Part shown: one piece after another, positions 1 through 10,004 of the stretch
How positions within the stretch are numbered: the first letter of the stretch is position 1
How the letters are laid out: every line of letters starts with the position of its first letter
NCBI GenBank assembly: GCA_903772945.1
Contig: CAICTM010000139.1
Location: forward strand, 1-64,000
Reading direction: 5' to 3'
DNA length: 64,000 nt
Source of the DNA: Seminavis robusta
Taxonomy: Eukaryota > Bacillariophyta > Bacillariophyceae > Naviculales > Naviculaceae
Made by a program: the position numbers and the translations under genes
The notes under the pieces: generated by a model
The model's input: the letters and a program-made list of their open reading frames with translations, nothing else
What the model was told of the DNA's origin: nothing
The model's database searches: none

Positions 1-2830
1 AAATGCGTTGTTGGAGAGCCAGTATGTGTGGTGCCGTGAGACGTTGTGTCTTCAGTTCTTCCTGCATTGATCGATAGCTTCGAAGCTGTTTTTTAAAGGC
101 AAGATCACTGGAGACTGGATGATTGTGCCCCAGCGACCTGAGTTCCCAATGACTCCAAAGGAGGCCCATCAGCTTGTATCTCGACAGGGTTCTGTTGGCC
201 CGACATTTGCGAGGAAGCCTGGTTGGAGTTGGGGGTTGAGAAGAGACGACATAGGTGTCCTTAAGAGTTAATTTTATGCTTTAAGAAGAGACATCGGTGT
301 ACACAGGTCCGAAGATCATTTGGGAATTGACAAGTTGAGTCTGGGTCTGGATCGGGATCAAAATTGTTTTGGCCGATTGAAGCGTGGAAGAACAAGTTTG
401 GTGATGCAAGAGAGCCACTGAAGAATGGTATAACCTTTGAACTTTAGAAGCAAGTTGTAAAACCAAAGAAAGAAAGATCAAAATCATACCCAACATTGGG
501 ACTGGCGTGGATAAACTCATCAGTGGCTAGAACAGGGACATCAGCAGCGGACATAGGTAATCCCATGGTGGAAGAAGCAAGGTTGCACAGCAGTGATTGG
601 AGCCGAAGCTGGAGCAGCTGGTGGTGGAGTAGCATTGCCACCAGAAGGGGTGCCTTGTAAGGAAACTTGCGGAACCCACGATGTTCACTGGTGAAATGGG
701 CACTGGTGCCTTTGGAGAACCTTCCACAGTTGCGACAGTATTTAGCAACTACCTTCCCATCAACAGAAATGGTGTGTTTGGGCATCATCGGGAATGTTCT
801 CCCTTGGAGGCATGGAAGCAAGCTTGTCTTTGATAAGAGTTGTGAGCTTGGAGTTGGTTTCAGCACTCAGACCGTTGTCCTTGGGAGCACCTCGCTTGGG
901 ACATGCTGATCGTTTCTATGATGATCAGTAGCTCCACAATCAAAGCAGGCGCCTCACGAGGACGGTACCGCCACTGGCTGACCACTGTTTCGATCCTGGG
1001 TGAGACCCCAACTTTTGCCTCAACTGCTTTGTCAATTGCTGCCTGGAAGGCTTTGGCCTGGGTTCCCTTGGATCCAAGATGTTGGGCAGCCTCATAAGTT
1101 TTCTGGTTGATGAGGACCCGAAGAGGGCATCCAAGTCATTCAAAGTGTCGAGTGCTTCCAATTGTTTGTTCCATAGTTGCTATCAAATCCGTTGATGTCA
1201 CTCTTGACAAAAGCTCATGGACTTTGGATCGAAAGTATGGACAACCACAGCCAAGGAACCTCTCAGGATGTGCTGGTTAGTTCAGGCATGGGATCACTGA
1301 CATAAAGTTCAATCGAATCTCTTTGATGAGCTTGCTTGCATCCAACATACATGGACACATTTTCCCCAGGGAATTGGTGATGTCCAAGTGAAGAAGCTTG
1401 GCTTTGAGGGTCTCAATCTTGCTGAGAGAAGGTCGGTATATCTTCTGCAGAAGAGCCAAGAGAAGCTGGGGCCCATTTGCTTGGCTCAGGGACATATGAT
1501 TTCAATTCTTCCTGGAGTGCATCAGTGCAAGAGTTCAAGACAGCCTTTCCCGACCAGGCAAGGTTGGTTAAGATCATACTGGCAAAACAGGATGTTGCGT
1601 CAGATCCCCATTGGCATCGATGAGTCCGACCCCATTGACTGTGAGGTCCTGATGCCATTTTTTCCATCATAGACTCTGAGACCTGTCCAGGAGCAGTGAA
1701 CATGTTGATTTTATTATAGTGTTAGTATTAAGATCTCCAACAACAAGCTGAAAGACCCCTTCCATTCCATGCTCTGTCATCATACTCTCAAAGGCGATAA
1801 GAGAGGCTAGCACATGAGACCCAGAAGCATTGGACTCAGTCAGAGTGGAGAATAGTAGACTGGTGGAATCCTTCAGTCCTTTCTTGCATGCCAATTCGAT
1901 AGGCTGGAGTGTGGTGTGATGTTTCAGATGGTCGTCACATGGAAACCCTGAGGCATAGGGTGCTTTGAGGTTCTTTCCCAGTCCATCTGAGCCAGATCCT
2001 GTCCAGGCTCCAGTGTGGTTGATACCTCCAAGCCGAGGGCTTCTGTAAGCTTGGTCTTCTCTTTGGTTTTCCCAATGTGCTGGAGGAGCTCCTGGAATTG
2101 GACTGCGGTCAATGGTGCAGTAGTCATGGTTGGAGGATCAGATGGTGGGATGATTGGATCAGATTCAAAGAAGGCTTGTCTGAAGCCTTGTGGACTGAAC
2201 AAGGATGCTGATGCTGGCGCTGCTGTTGAAGATGAAAATGCTGAGGCAGAGGAAGCGTCGTCAAGGTCCATCAAGTGAGAATCAACAAGAGAGGAGCAAT
2301 GGCACTGGCAACACGGGCAATGGCAACAGTGGCAACAGTAGAAGGAGCGGCAACAAGAGGAGGAGCTCGATGAACCAGTCAATCGAGTCAATCGAAGCTG
2401 GAATTTATGAGCTTTCTTCATCGGAGAGATCCTCGAGCGAGTCTTCTGAATGATCGAGCGAATCTTCGTTCAAAAGGAGCGAGTCCTCAAGCGAATCTTC
2501 GTTTGAATGATCCGAACGACTAACTGCAAGCCAGTTAGCTGCAAGCCAGTTAAAACGACCAATGCCAGTCCTAGGTAATGGACCAACTGCCGAAGATGGA
2601 GTAACAGTTTGAACAGCCGATCGGTCGCTCGTGGTGTTGTTGTCGCTCGTCGCGCTGTTATTTGCCGATCGATCGTACGTGTTGTTGTTTGAAATGAAAA
2701 AGTGAGGAGTTTGCGATGAAGATATTAGGCAAGCATGACTCAGGTGATTCCAAACGATAATAGCAGGTGATAACGCATGACTCAATGCATGACACACAGG
2801 CCGAGCCTTATATATGCATTCGGAGCTCAT
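1..2830 (-). mobile_element. LTR-retrotransposon fossil, gag side (family uncertain, Copia-like?)
   Basis: Minus-strand stretch that reads as the 5' part of an old retroelement cut off by the window edge. A TATA-like ATATATAAGG (minus sense) lies near 2815. About 400 bases further on is the start of a gag-like region with a Ser/Ala-rich head and the segment LTAVQFQELLQHIG. A zinc-knuckle-like C-x2-C...H...H block (KYCRNCGRF...TSEHR) lies around 690-760. No integrase or reverse transcriptase is seen in the window; those parts, if kept, would lie to the left. It is broken, with several breaks, and looks old. No second LTR is visible here, so ends and family are inferred. A decayed host gene with a zinc-binding motif is the alternative. 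Confidence 0.4.
2424..2552. repeat. short direct repeats (GCGAATCTTCGTT-like units and a 14-bp doublet)
   Basis: Several copies of a GAGCGAGTCCTC / GCGAATCTTCGTT theme lie side by side. They are followed by CTGCAAGCCAGTTA twice, at 2524-2537 and 2539-2552. Read on the minus strand the first block spells an acidic Ser/Asp/Glu run (NEDSLEDS, DHSEDSLEDL). It sits between the TATA-like site and the gag-like part of the retroelement fossil, so it may be leader sequence rather than coding. Confidence 0.55.
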
Positions 2831-2955
2831 TTTTCGATGAATTCTGTTAACTCGATCGAGCCTGTTAACTCGATCGCGACCTCTGTTATCGCGGCCGATG
2901 TAATGACGCACGGTGAGGTGATGCAAAGTGATGGAGTTAACAGTAGTAGCACCAG

Positions 2956-3294
2956 TTACAGTAGCGGTCGAAGGCGCAGTACTAGTAGTGACTCCTGCAG
3001 CGACCGAGATAATATTAGGATCCTCATCGTGATTTCGATCGACGACAGGATGGAAGTCCTCATCGCGATTTCGACGACGACAGGATAGAATGGGAGATTG
3101 CTTACGAGCGAATCAAATGGTTCGTCCTCGTTGAGATTGCGATCGTCAACAGGATAAAGAAAATGGGAATCAAGAGATGACAAGCTACAGATGAAGAGTG
3201 CAAGAGGAAACTCAGGAGCATTCTGCATCAAGGAGTAGTGAAATCCATTGACAACAACAAGGGACGATAGACATATAAGAAACCTGAGTAACAT
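2956..3294 (-). CDS. possible small secreted protein with DRN-x-x-ED repeats (weak)
   Basis: Starting at the Met at 3294, the frame opens with a good signal peptide (MLLRFLICLSSLVVVNG, then FHYS) and continues as a short hydrophilic protein. The unit YPVDDRNLNEDE recurs at the DNA level, where HPVVDRNHDEDP and a third related unit appear in another frame downstream. The repeat therefore shifts frame inside the reading frame. A GTAAGC donor-like site at 3105-3100 follows the first unit, but I found no acceptor that keeps phase with the downstream Ser/Thr-rich frame. It could be a small real gene with an unresolved intron, a decayed gene, or chance. No function is claimed. Confidence 0.22.
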   Translation of the reverse strand: MLLRFLICLSSLVVVNGFHYSLMQNAPEFPLALFICSLSSLDSHFLYPVDDRNLNEDEPFDSLVSNLPFYPVVVEIAMRTSILSSIEITMRILILSRSLQESLLVLRLRPLL

Positions 3295-3865
3295 CTCATA
3301 ACCTCGCATGCTACCATGCGACAATACCATTGTGCATTGACTAGTCTAAGGATCTAAGAGATGTAAAGTTTGTATTTCCAAATAAGTGAGCAGTTATTGA
3401 TTATTTTCTAGAATAAGCCTGCTAATTGTAAAGCTGTAAAGCTGAATTGTAAGCTGTATCCCGTCGCAGCCAGCGATGGTGCATCTTGGGATCTGTGTTG
3501 CTTGCTTGACTTTGCCTCAGTCAGACAGCTGGCTGGTTGATCAAAGCTACTACAATAGCTACCGGTACGAGCGAGATTGATGGAGACAGAGTTGATTACA
3601 TACAGTTCAAAGTTGTACCGGTGGCCAATCAAAGTAGCAGGTACCGGTGCAACAGCTGCCAACAAAGCAACAAAGCAACAAAGCAACAAAGCAACCCGAG
3701 CTCATCGTTTCAAAGCCTGCTGATGAATGAGAAGAGAAGGCGAAATCAAATCAAGAGTCCTGTATCCACGATTGAATGAGAACGGGTGTCATTGAGAACA
3801 GGAAGCTGCTGCTGATCTCTAACGAAGACAACTATACAAATAAAATCAAAGAATCAGCATCCACC
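3295..3865. other. spacer, with a four-unit AACAAAGC repeat
   Basis: No supported gene. AACAAAGC is repeated four times at 3661-3692. TACCGGT palindromes lie near 3560 and 3617. This should hold the promoter and 5' UTR of the aspartic protease, but no clear TATA box or initiator could be picked out. Confidence 0.5.
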
Positions 3866-5086
3866 ATGACGAACCGAATGCCTGCACTACTATTACTAGT
3901 TGCGTTGCTTTTCGCCGAGTTTGTGCTTGCTAATGGATTTCTTCCTTCAGCAGCACTAGTAATCACTACTCCCACGCGCCGCCTGACGACGCACAATTCT
4001 CGCCTTGCCGAGGACACACCCGACGCCATCGATCGTCCCGTGATTGCGGGTGTGATTGCACCACTGGTCTACAAAGGTCCCTATGCTTGTTTGTCGCTGC
4101 GGTTTCCCAACTGGAACAATGCCGTGTGGGACTTTGTCGTCGACACGGGCGCCAATGTAAACAGTATCGACAAGAAACTGGCAGAACAAAATGGAATGCC
4201 CCAGCTCCAAGGCATTCCACAACCATTGGCAACGAGCGGTGTGGGCGGAAGCTTTGCTCCAGGAGAGTTGGTCCTGTTGGGCGATTGTGCGTTGGCGGGA
4301 CTTCCACCCGCACAGAGCCACATGCTCTTTCTTCGCAATCTGACGGCGTCGGCGCTTCCACATGCGGGTCCTACAGCGGGGTTGTTGGGATCGTCCTTTG
4401 TCGGCATGTTTGCGGGAGTCGAATTCGATTGGTATGGAACCGACGGGGATCCTCCTACCATGGGCTTTTACTTTGGAAAGTCGCCGCTGCCATTGAGTGT
4501 CACCCAAGGCATGGTCCGAGTGCCCCTTCAATCAGGAGGATTGGGACTCTTTATCGTTTCGACCACAGTCAATGGCGTCGAGATTCCGGCTTTGGTGGAC
4601 ACGGGATCACCCATCACCATACTCACAAAGCAAGCAGCCGAAACGATTGGAATGCAAACAGTGTTGTCGCCGACTCACGACACTGGAACATTCGACAATA
4701 ATAGGCATCATCCAAGACCACGACAACGACAACAGCAAGCCATTGGGGACCCCTCCCTCCAAGTTGGCGGCGTGGATGGCAGGCCCATGCAGCTTCAGCG
4801 GTCCGAATCAACAGCCAATACTATTCAGGTCGGAAGTCTAACTCTCGGAGAAGGTCCAGTGTACATTGGAAATGTTCCGGCACTTTCCTTTTTGGAGCAA
4901 ACAGCCGAGTGGCTTCAGGACAAGACGAGGACGATGGACCCACCAGTGGCGATTCTAGGACTGGATTTCTTGCGCAAGGCGTATCGAATCATCATTGTGA
5001 GCGCCAGTCACAACAACAATGCCGCCAGTGAGCTATGGCTGGATCCCATGGATGATTCCAAACCAAAGTATAAAGCTACCAACTAG
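3866..5086 (+). CDS. two-lobed aspartic protease-like protein with signal peptide
   Basis: A 406-residue protein with two aspartic protease active-site motifs, one per lobe: VVDTGANVN (Asp93) and LVDTGSPIT (Asp245). Each lobe also shows the hydrophobic-Gly element of retropepsin/pepsin folds (GLLGSSFVG near 172; AILGLDFL near 358). The start is set at 3866 because that ATG has a CACC context and begins a clean signal peptide (LLLLVALLFAEFVLANG). An upstream in-frame Met at 3776 would bury the signal peptide. The residues after ANG begin with Phe and are rich in Thr, Ser and Arg, so complex-plastid import is possible, though secretion is equally likely. Two DTG sites in one chain point to a single-chain enzyme rather than a viral-type dimer. 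Substrate unknown. There are no introns and no similar gene in the window. Confidence 0.82.
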   Translation: MTNRMPALLLLVALLFAEFVLANGFLPSAALVITTPTRRLTTHNSRLAEDTPDAIDRPVIAGVIAPLVYKGPYACLSLRFPNWNNAVWDFVVDTGANVNSIDKKLAEQNGMPQLQGIPQPLATSGVGGSFAPGELVLLGDCALAGLPPAQSHMLFLRNLTASALPHAGPTAGLLGSSFVGMFAGVEFDWYGTDGDPPTMGFYFGKSPLPLSVTQGMVRVPLQSGGLGLFIVSTTVNGVEIPALVDTGSPITILTKQAAETIGMQTVLSPTHDTGTFDNNRHHPRPRQRQQQAIGDPSLQVGGVDGRPMQLQRSESTANTIQVGSLTLGEGPVYIGNVPALSFLEQTAEWLQDKTRTMDPPVAILGLDFLRKAYRIIIVSASHNNNAASELWLDPMDDSKPKYKATN

Positions 5087-6085
5087 CTAACAGCCAGGGC
5101 ACCCTGTTTGTCACCGTACGGTAGTCGTGGTGGAATGTGCAATATACGTATCCAAGTATCGTATAGTCCGCTTCGCTTTCAACGAGATGTTAAACTGTAG
5201 CTCCAACAAACTACTATGCTCCTCCTGTGGGGATCTTTTGACGACTTTTCAAAGATTCCCATTGCAACACTACCAGACATGATAGATCCACGACCGCCAG
5301 AAAAGAGAAATTAGAATTCAATAGAAATGTTCGCCATCAACAACGAATATGTTCATTCCTCTGGAACTGCATTGGCTGCAATCCTATCCCACATCTCGTC
5401 ATTGCTGGTCTGCCTGCTGGACCGAAAGGCAGTAGAGCCTACTAGCTAGGTAGTACCTGTACCGGTAGCAATTGGAGTTAGAAGCACATCAACCTATGCC
5501 AGGATCGTCGTGACACGAAGACATCCTCAACGCAAGATGTAGCAATCGAAACGAGGAGGCTCGCAACACAGTTTTGCCATGACCGACGCAAAGAGCTAAA
5601 GATCTGGCGTTCTTGATCCGCCATCGGCTTCTTTGCTTTGCAATTGGCAGCTAAAGATGTTCCTCGTCTTATTCCCTCTTCCCCTACTCTCTACTGCTCC
5701 GTGTCCGGTTCGAGTTGGTGCCGAATCTGTGGGTTGGGGGTTCGTTTGGCAGGTCATGGTGCCAATTAGTTCGTGTCATAAATTAGGGGCGAGAGGTCAA
5801 TCTTCCCGTTGTGGTGAAAAACGAGTGCCTGGTCTTTGTCCGAAGAATGCTTTTGATTAGTAGAAAGAAGCTTGGCATAGGATTATTAGGTGCTTTTAGC
5901 GCGTCGCGGGCTTCGCTTTACTTCATGGGCGGTCAAGTTGGTTGCAGTACGATGTACTGTGCAGGTACGCAAGGCAGTACGGTACCGGTAGGATACATTG
6001 GCTTCGAAGGAGCCGAAGCTCCTTTGCTCTTTGACCAAAGAGTCACAAAATACACTCTGCTCCTTTTGGCAAAGATCCTACCAAT
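5087..6085. other. spacer between protease and first SnoaL-like gene
   Basis: No gene seen. It holds several TACCGGTA/GTACCGGTAC palindromes (5457-5470, 5980-5996), CTAGCTAG runs near 5445, and the 16-bp palindrome listed separately. Short frames on both strands have no domain and poor codon texture. Confidence 0.5.
6027..6042. promoter_or_regulatory. 16-bp palindrome CTCTTTGACCAAAGAG upstream of SnoaL-like copy A
   Basis: Two perfect 7-bp arms (CTCTTTG / CAAAGAG) flank an AC centre, 44 bases before the ATG at 6086. Its TTTGACC core recurs as an inverted pair upstream of copy B, and as GGTCAAA touching the ATG of copy C. This looks like a candidate binding site for a dimeric regulator. It is an inference from position and recurrence only. 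Confidence 0.35.
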
Positions 6086-6811
6086 ATGAAATTGAAGCAA
6101 CTCTTCAAGCCCAGCAAGTGGGTTGTCATTTCTAGGCACCATGATGCTGGAGATGACCCAACAGTTGCCAGAAAAGAGCAACAAGGCGACGAACACACCA
6201 TCTTCTCTACCAGCAACAAGTCCTCTGTGTCTACTCCCAGCAGATCCAGTCATCATCGTGAAAAGAAGAGCAAGGAGAGGAAACGAAGGAAGACCAAGCC
6301 TACTTCTTCCATTCCACAAGAAGTCGAGGAATTCAAAACAGCCAATGAAAAGCTTGTAGCTGGACTCGTTGCAGTGATAAATGATCATGGGACTGCTGAA
6401 GAAATGGCAAGCTTCTTCAAATCAGGTGATGTTCGAGTCAAGTTGGAGGATGTCCCAAGCATTACTTCAGATGTCTGGGTTGTTGCAGCTGAGCAATGTA
6501 TTCAGAGTTTCCCTGACTTTCACTTCCAATACGAGTCCATCAAGGAAGACAGGTCTGGAGTGGTTCTTGTAGAGGAGCTTCAAGCAAGTGGCACTCACAC
6601 TGGAGAGCCATATGCCTTTGCCCACTTCCCTCCAATTCCAACTAGCCACAGGCACATTGTCAACGATCCGGAGAGGCTTTGGTTAAGGGTCAAGGATGGC
6701 AAAATCACCAGCATGGAATGTGTTTCTCTAGGAGGCTTCACAGGCCCTCCTGGCTTCTATGTCCAGTTGGGTGGCAAGACGGAAATGCCACCACCTCCAT
6801 CAGAAGAATAA
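6086..6811 (+). CDS. SnoaL/NTF2-fold protein, cluster 1 copy A
   Basis: 241 residues. The N-terminus (MKLKQLFKPSKW) is shared by three other genes in the window. It is followed by a Ser/Thr-rich then Lys/Arg-rich linker (about 20-75). The rest (about 80-235) is a SnoaL-like NTF2-fold domain with the family signposts FPDFHFQYES, SGTHTGEP, NDPERLW and DGKI, ending GPPGFYVQLGG. SnoaL-type domains include small polyketide and ester cyclases, and many act only as binding cups. The family's catalytic acidic residues cannot be assigned safely here, so no reaction is claimed. No signal peptide or membrane segment; probably cytosolic. Intronless. The start is supported by conservation of the first twelve residues. 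Confidence 0.85.
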   Translation: MKLKQLFKPSKWVVISRHHDAGDDPTVARKEQQGDEHTIFSTSNKSSVSTPSRSSHHREKKSKERKRRKTKPTSSIPQEVEEFKTANEKLVAGLVAVINDHGTAEEMASFFKSGDVRVKLEDVPSITSDVWVVAAEQCIQSFPDFHFQYESIKEDRSGVVLVEELQASGTHTGEPYAFAHFPPIPTSHRHIVNDPERLWLRVKDGKITSMECVSLGGFTGPPGFYVQLGGKTEMPPPPSEE

Positions 6812-7356
6812 GAGTTCTTGCGTAGTCGTTCACATGAAGTTTCTTTATGAACTGTATCCATAAAGCTTGTTGACGGACTCTTTGGTTGACTGGCTGGTCC
6901 CACGCACATCCATCATACCGGTAGCAATCCTAGTAATAATGCATTTTGATTACATATTTTGGCCTACTTCCTTCTCCGTGTGGCCGGTTGCATCATCGTC
7001 TGAAGCCCGCTACACGGTAGCCCTTGGGTCTGTTTGTTTCTCCATAAAAAACTGTGAAAGTTGCAATGGATTACAACCTTGAAGATTGAAGCCTTGCACT
7101 AGTAGTGGACCTACTACACCCCATGCAACCAGACCACGGCAGGACAGGAGCCCATCAGCCCCTACACATAGCTTTTACAGATGTAGGATATTTTGCCGGG
7201 AAAACACTATGGATGTTGCTGTATAACAAAGAAGACATCTCATAATGCATAAAGGGGGGTCTAGTAGAGTGGGTAGATGTACTATTACAAAGATTGATTA
7301 CGCTTCACTGCTGCTGCATCAAGAAGGTATAGTTTCTCCTTTGGCAACTCCCCATC
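6812..7356. other. spacer between convergent SnoaL-like copies A and B
   Basis: No gene seen. It contains the two 3' flanks and one TACCGGTA-type site near 6917. No polyadenylation motif was picked with confidence. Confidence 0.45.
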
Positions 7357-8097
7357 TCAATCTTCTGATGGTGGTGGCATGTCCATTTTGCCACCCAATT
7401 GCATGTAAAAGCCAGGAGGACCAGTGTAGTCTCCAAGAGATACACATTCTATGTCAACAATTTTGCCATCCTTGACCCTTAACCACAACCTCTCTGGATC
7501 GTTGACAATGTGCTTGTTGCTAGTTGGAATGGGAGGAAAGTGGGCAAAGGTATATGGCTCTCCCGTGTGAGTGCCACTTGCCTGAAGCTCTTCTACGAGA
7601 ACCAATCCAGACCTGTTTTCCTTGATGGATTCATATTGGAAGCGGAAGTTAGGGAAGCTCTTAATACATTGCGCAGCTGCAGCAATCCAGATATCCGAAG
7701 TGATGCTAGGGACATCCTCCAACTTGACTCGAACATCACCAGATTTGAAGAAGCTCTTCATTTCTTCAACACTGCCTTGTCCATTTATCACTGCAAGGAA
7801 ATCAGCTACAACCTTTTCATTGGCTGTTTTGAATTCCTCCACTTCTTGTGGAATGGATGGAGGTGGCTTGGTCTTGCTGCTCTTGGACTTCTTGCCACTG
7901 GACCCTTTCTTTTTCTTTTCATGACTTCTACCTGATTTGTTGGAAGCAGACAAAGAAGCTGTGTTACTGGTAGATGCGGAGAAGACGCTGTGTTCGTCAC
8001 CTTGTTGCTCCTTATTGGCAGTTGCAGGGGCATCTCCGTCATTGTTCTTGGCACTGGAACCCCACTTGCTGGGCTTGAATGGATTCTTGAGCTTCAT
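7357..8097 (-). CDS. SnoaL/NTF2-fold protein, cluster 1 copy B
   Basis: 246 residues, convergent with copy A and its closest relative in the window. It has the same layout: MKLKNPFKPSKW head, Ser-rich stretch, a longer Lys/Ser tract (HEKKKKGSSGKKSKSSK) and a SnoaL-type domain with FPNFRFQYES, SGTHTGEP, NDPERLW and DGKIVDIE. It ends with a conserved GPPGFYMQLGGKMDMPPPSED tail. The head-to-tail match with A over the folded part suggests a recent inverted duplication. The Lys-rich tract could act in nuclear localisation or membrane/RNA contact; this is only inferred from composition. No introns. The reaction is unknown. Confidence 0.85.
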   Translation of the reverse strand: MKLKNPFKPSKWGSSAKNNDGDAPATANKEQQGDEHSVFSASTSNTASLSASNKSGRSHEKKKKGSSGKKSKSSKTKPPPSIPQEVEEFKTANEKVVADFLAVINGQGSVEEMKSFFKSGDVRVKLEDVPSITSDIWIAAAAQCIKSFPNFRFQYESIKENRSGLVLVEELQASGTHTGEPYTFAHFPPIPTSNKHIVNDPERLWLRVKDGKIVDIECVSLGDYTGPPGFYMQLGGKMDMPPPSED

Positions 8098-10004
8098 GTT
8101 TTTTGTTTGTTTTTGGGGTCAAGGAACGGATTTTGTGTCAAAGAGAGGAGTTTTCAGCACAACATTGAATCAACGAGCATTCAGAATTCAGCAGTGGAGT
8201 GGGACCGGAGATGTCGCCACGGCCAGAAGAGCCTCGAGTTCTATGGTGGTCAAACATCTTTGACCACCACTGTTTGCTGACGCTGTTTGCTGCTTCCTGC
8301 CGTGGTGTGTGTTAGAAGCTGTGTTAGACTTCTTATTATTAGTCAGGACCGAGAATGTTCATGAACTATCTGCACCGACTGCCACTACCACTCCGACTGT
8401 GGACCAGGCTTAATTAAAATCAAATTAAGATTGCGGAACGGGTGAATTATTATTGTATCGCTGTATTAATACCACCACTGCCCAATACCGCAACCTGATA
8501 GTAACTACGAGCAAGGACTTAGAGGGACTAACTATCCATTACTGCCGAGCTGCAATAAGAAATAGAATCTTTGTAGAGTCTTTGAATCTTTCCGCTTTTA
8601 GGCTTCTTGGTTCAATGATGGTCAACCAACCCAGTTCTGCCGCTTCTGGGATCGTCGTGGAAGGTCGATGCTGTGGTTCATCGATGATCCGAGCTTGACT
8701 GACACACTGACACAGCTAGACTACTTGCAGAGTTTACTGACACTGTCGTTCTCTCCAGAATGAAAGCTGCATCAAGAACGTTAGTTTGCTACTGCACCGA
8801 AGCTTTACAATGGTACTGGTCGGCTGGTCAGAACTCTCGTACATTGAGAGCTGTCATCAGGGTCAGAATTCCAGCCTCTTGCGGGAGGGAAGCTTGCTCC
8901 TCCGGGTACTGCAGTGGTACCTGAAAGAAGAAACTGCGAAGGGCTTCTTTTCTAGCTAGCCAGCTACACTTGTAGAGCTACTAGCTAGAGCTCTAGCTGG
9001 CTACCACCAGTCTAATTTTTTAAAGATCCATCACCTCACGCCTCGCGTAGGATCTGGTACTGAACCTACGCGAGCGGGAATCGGAAGAAGCTGGACTGAT
9101 CACTCCTTTCCTTCCATTTTCAATTCCATCTTCATTTCTTTTTTTAATTTTCCTTTTAACAACCATAAAGTAGCAGCCACTCAGTACATACTGGTAGGCT
9201 GCCTTCGACGGAATTCCAATAATATGGAAAAAGGAAAGGAATGGCCAACAAAATGTTTTGTGAGTTGAAGGTCCGTTAGCTTCCTAGGAACTACCAGGTA
9301 CTTGTTCATTCATCTGTCCGGTATCTTGGTATCTTGGTATCTTACTACTACCTCTTCTTGGATAGTCTCTTGCAAGGTCAATGATGTCGTAGCGTCGTAG
9401 CTCCTTTTGCCAGTTTTGGTCGAGCTTGGAAGTTGGAGGTCTCCATCCTGACACCATCCTTCGCTCTTCTCTCAAGTCTCAAGACGATTTTAAAATTGGT
9501 CAGGAGTCGAGTCAAACAGCCTTCCAGCCTTCCAGCTTTTCACATTCAGAATTTCAGAGACATACCGTTACGTTCCGTTACCATGGGGCTTCTTGCTTTG
9601 AAAGCTCTTTCGAAAATGGAACGACTTGAACAGACTGCATCTGCACTTTCCTTGAAAGAAGGAGCAGTACGCGTCACATACATTTATTGTTGTATGCGAA
9701 CTGCATGTTGAAGCAGACACAAATAAATAATTCTTCAACAGAATAGTTCAAAGTTCAAAGAATGCCGGGTTGAAGCAACGTCAGAGCAAAACTCCCTTTT
9801 TGGTACCGATATCCTAGCTCCACATCGTCCTCCATGAACTCTTCGAAGACAACCGGTACAAAAAGCTTCTTCCTCGCCTAGCTAGCAGGTCTCGCCCGGT
9901 CAAGCTAGCTGCACCACTTCAGCTAGCTGAGAGCTGGTAGTCCAACAAGCTTGAAGCTGTCACAAATTACTCTTGGTCCTTCTTGCTTATCTAGCCCGGT
10001 CAAA
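8098..10004. other. 1.9-kb spacer upstream of SnoaL-like copies B and C
   Basis: No gene could be supported. Contents: the inverted repeat at 8244-8269; CTAGCTAG-rich DNA at 8958-9002; a triple TGGTATCT run near 9328-9350; an imperfect ACCTACGCGAG / CTCACGCCTCGCGTAG pair near 9030-9070. GGTCAAA at 9998-10004 abuts the ATG of copy C. Confidence 0.45.
8244..8269. promoter_or_regulatory. 11-bp-arm inverted repeat (TGGTGGTCAAA / TTTGACCACCA)
   Basis: Perfect 11-bp arms separated by CATC, about 150 bases upstream of the ATG of SnoaL-like copy B (minus strand). It shares the TTTGACC half-site with the palindrome upstream of copy A. The form suits a dimeric transcription factor site. Function is inferred. 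Confidence 0.4.

Noticed and set aside
3956-4531. Minus-strand frames of 130-190 residues
   Set aside because: Shadows of the aspartic protease gene.
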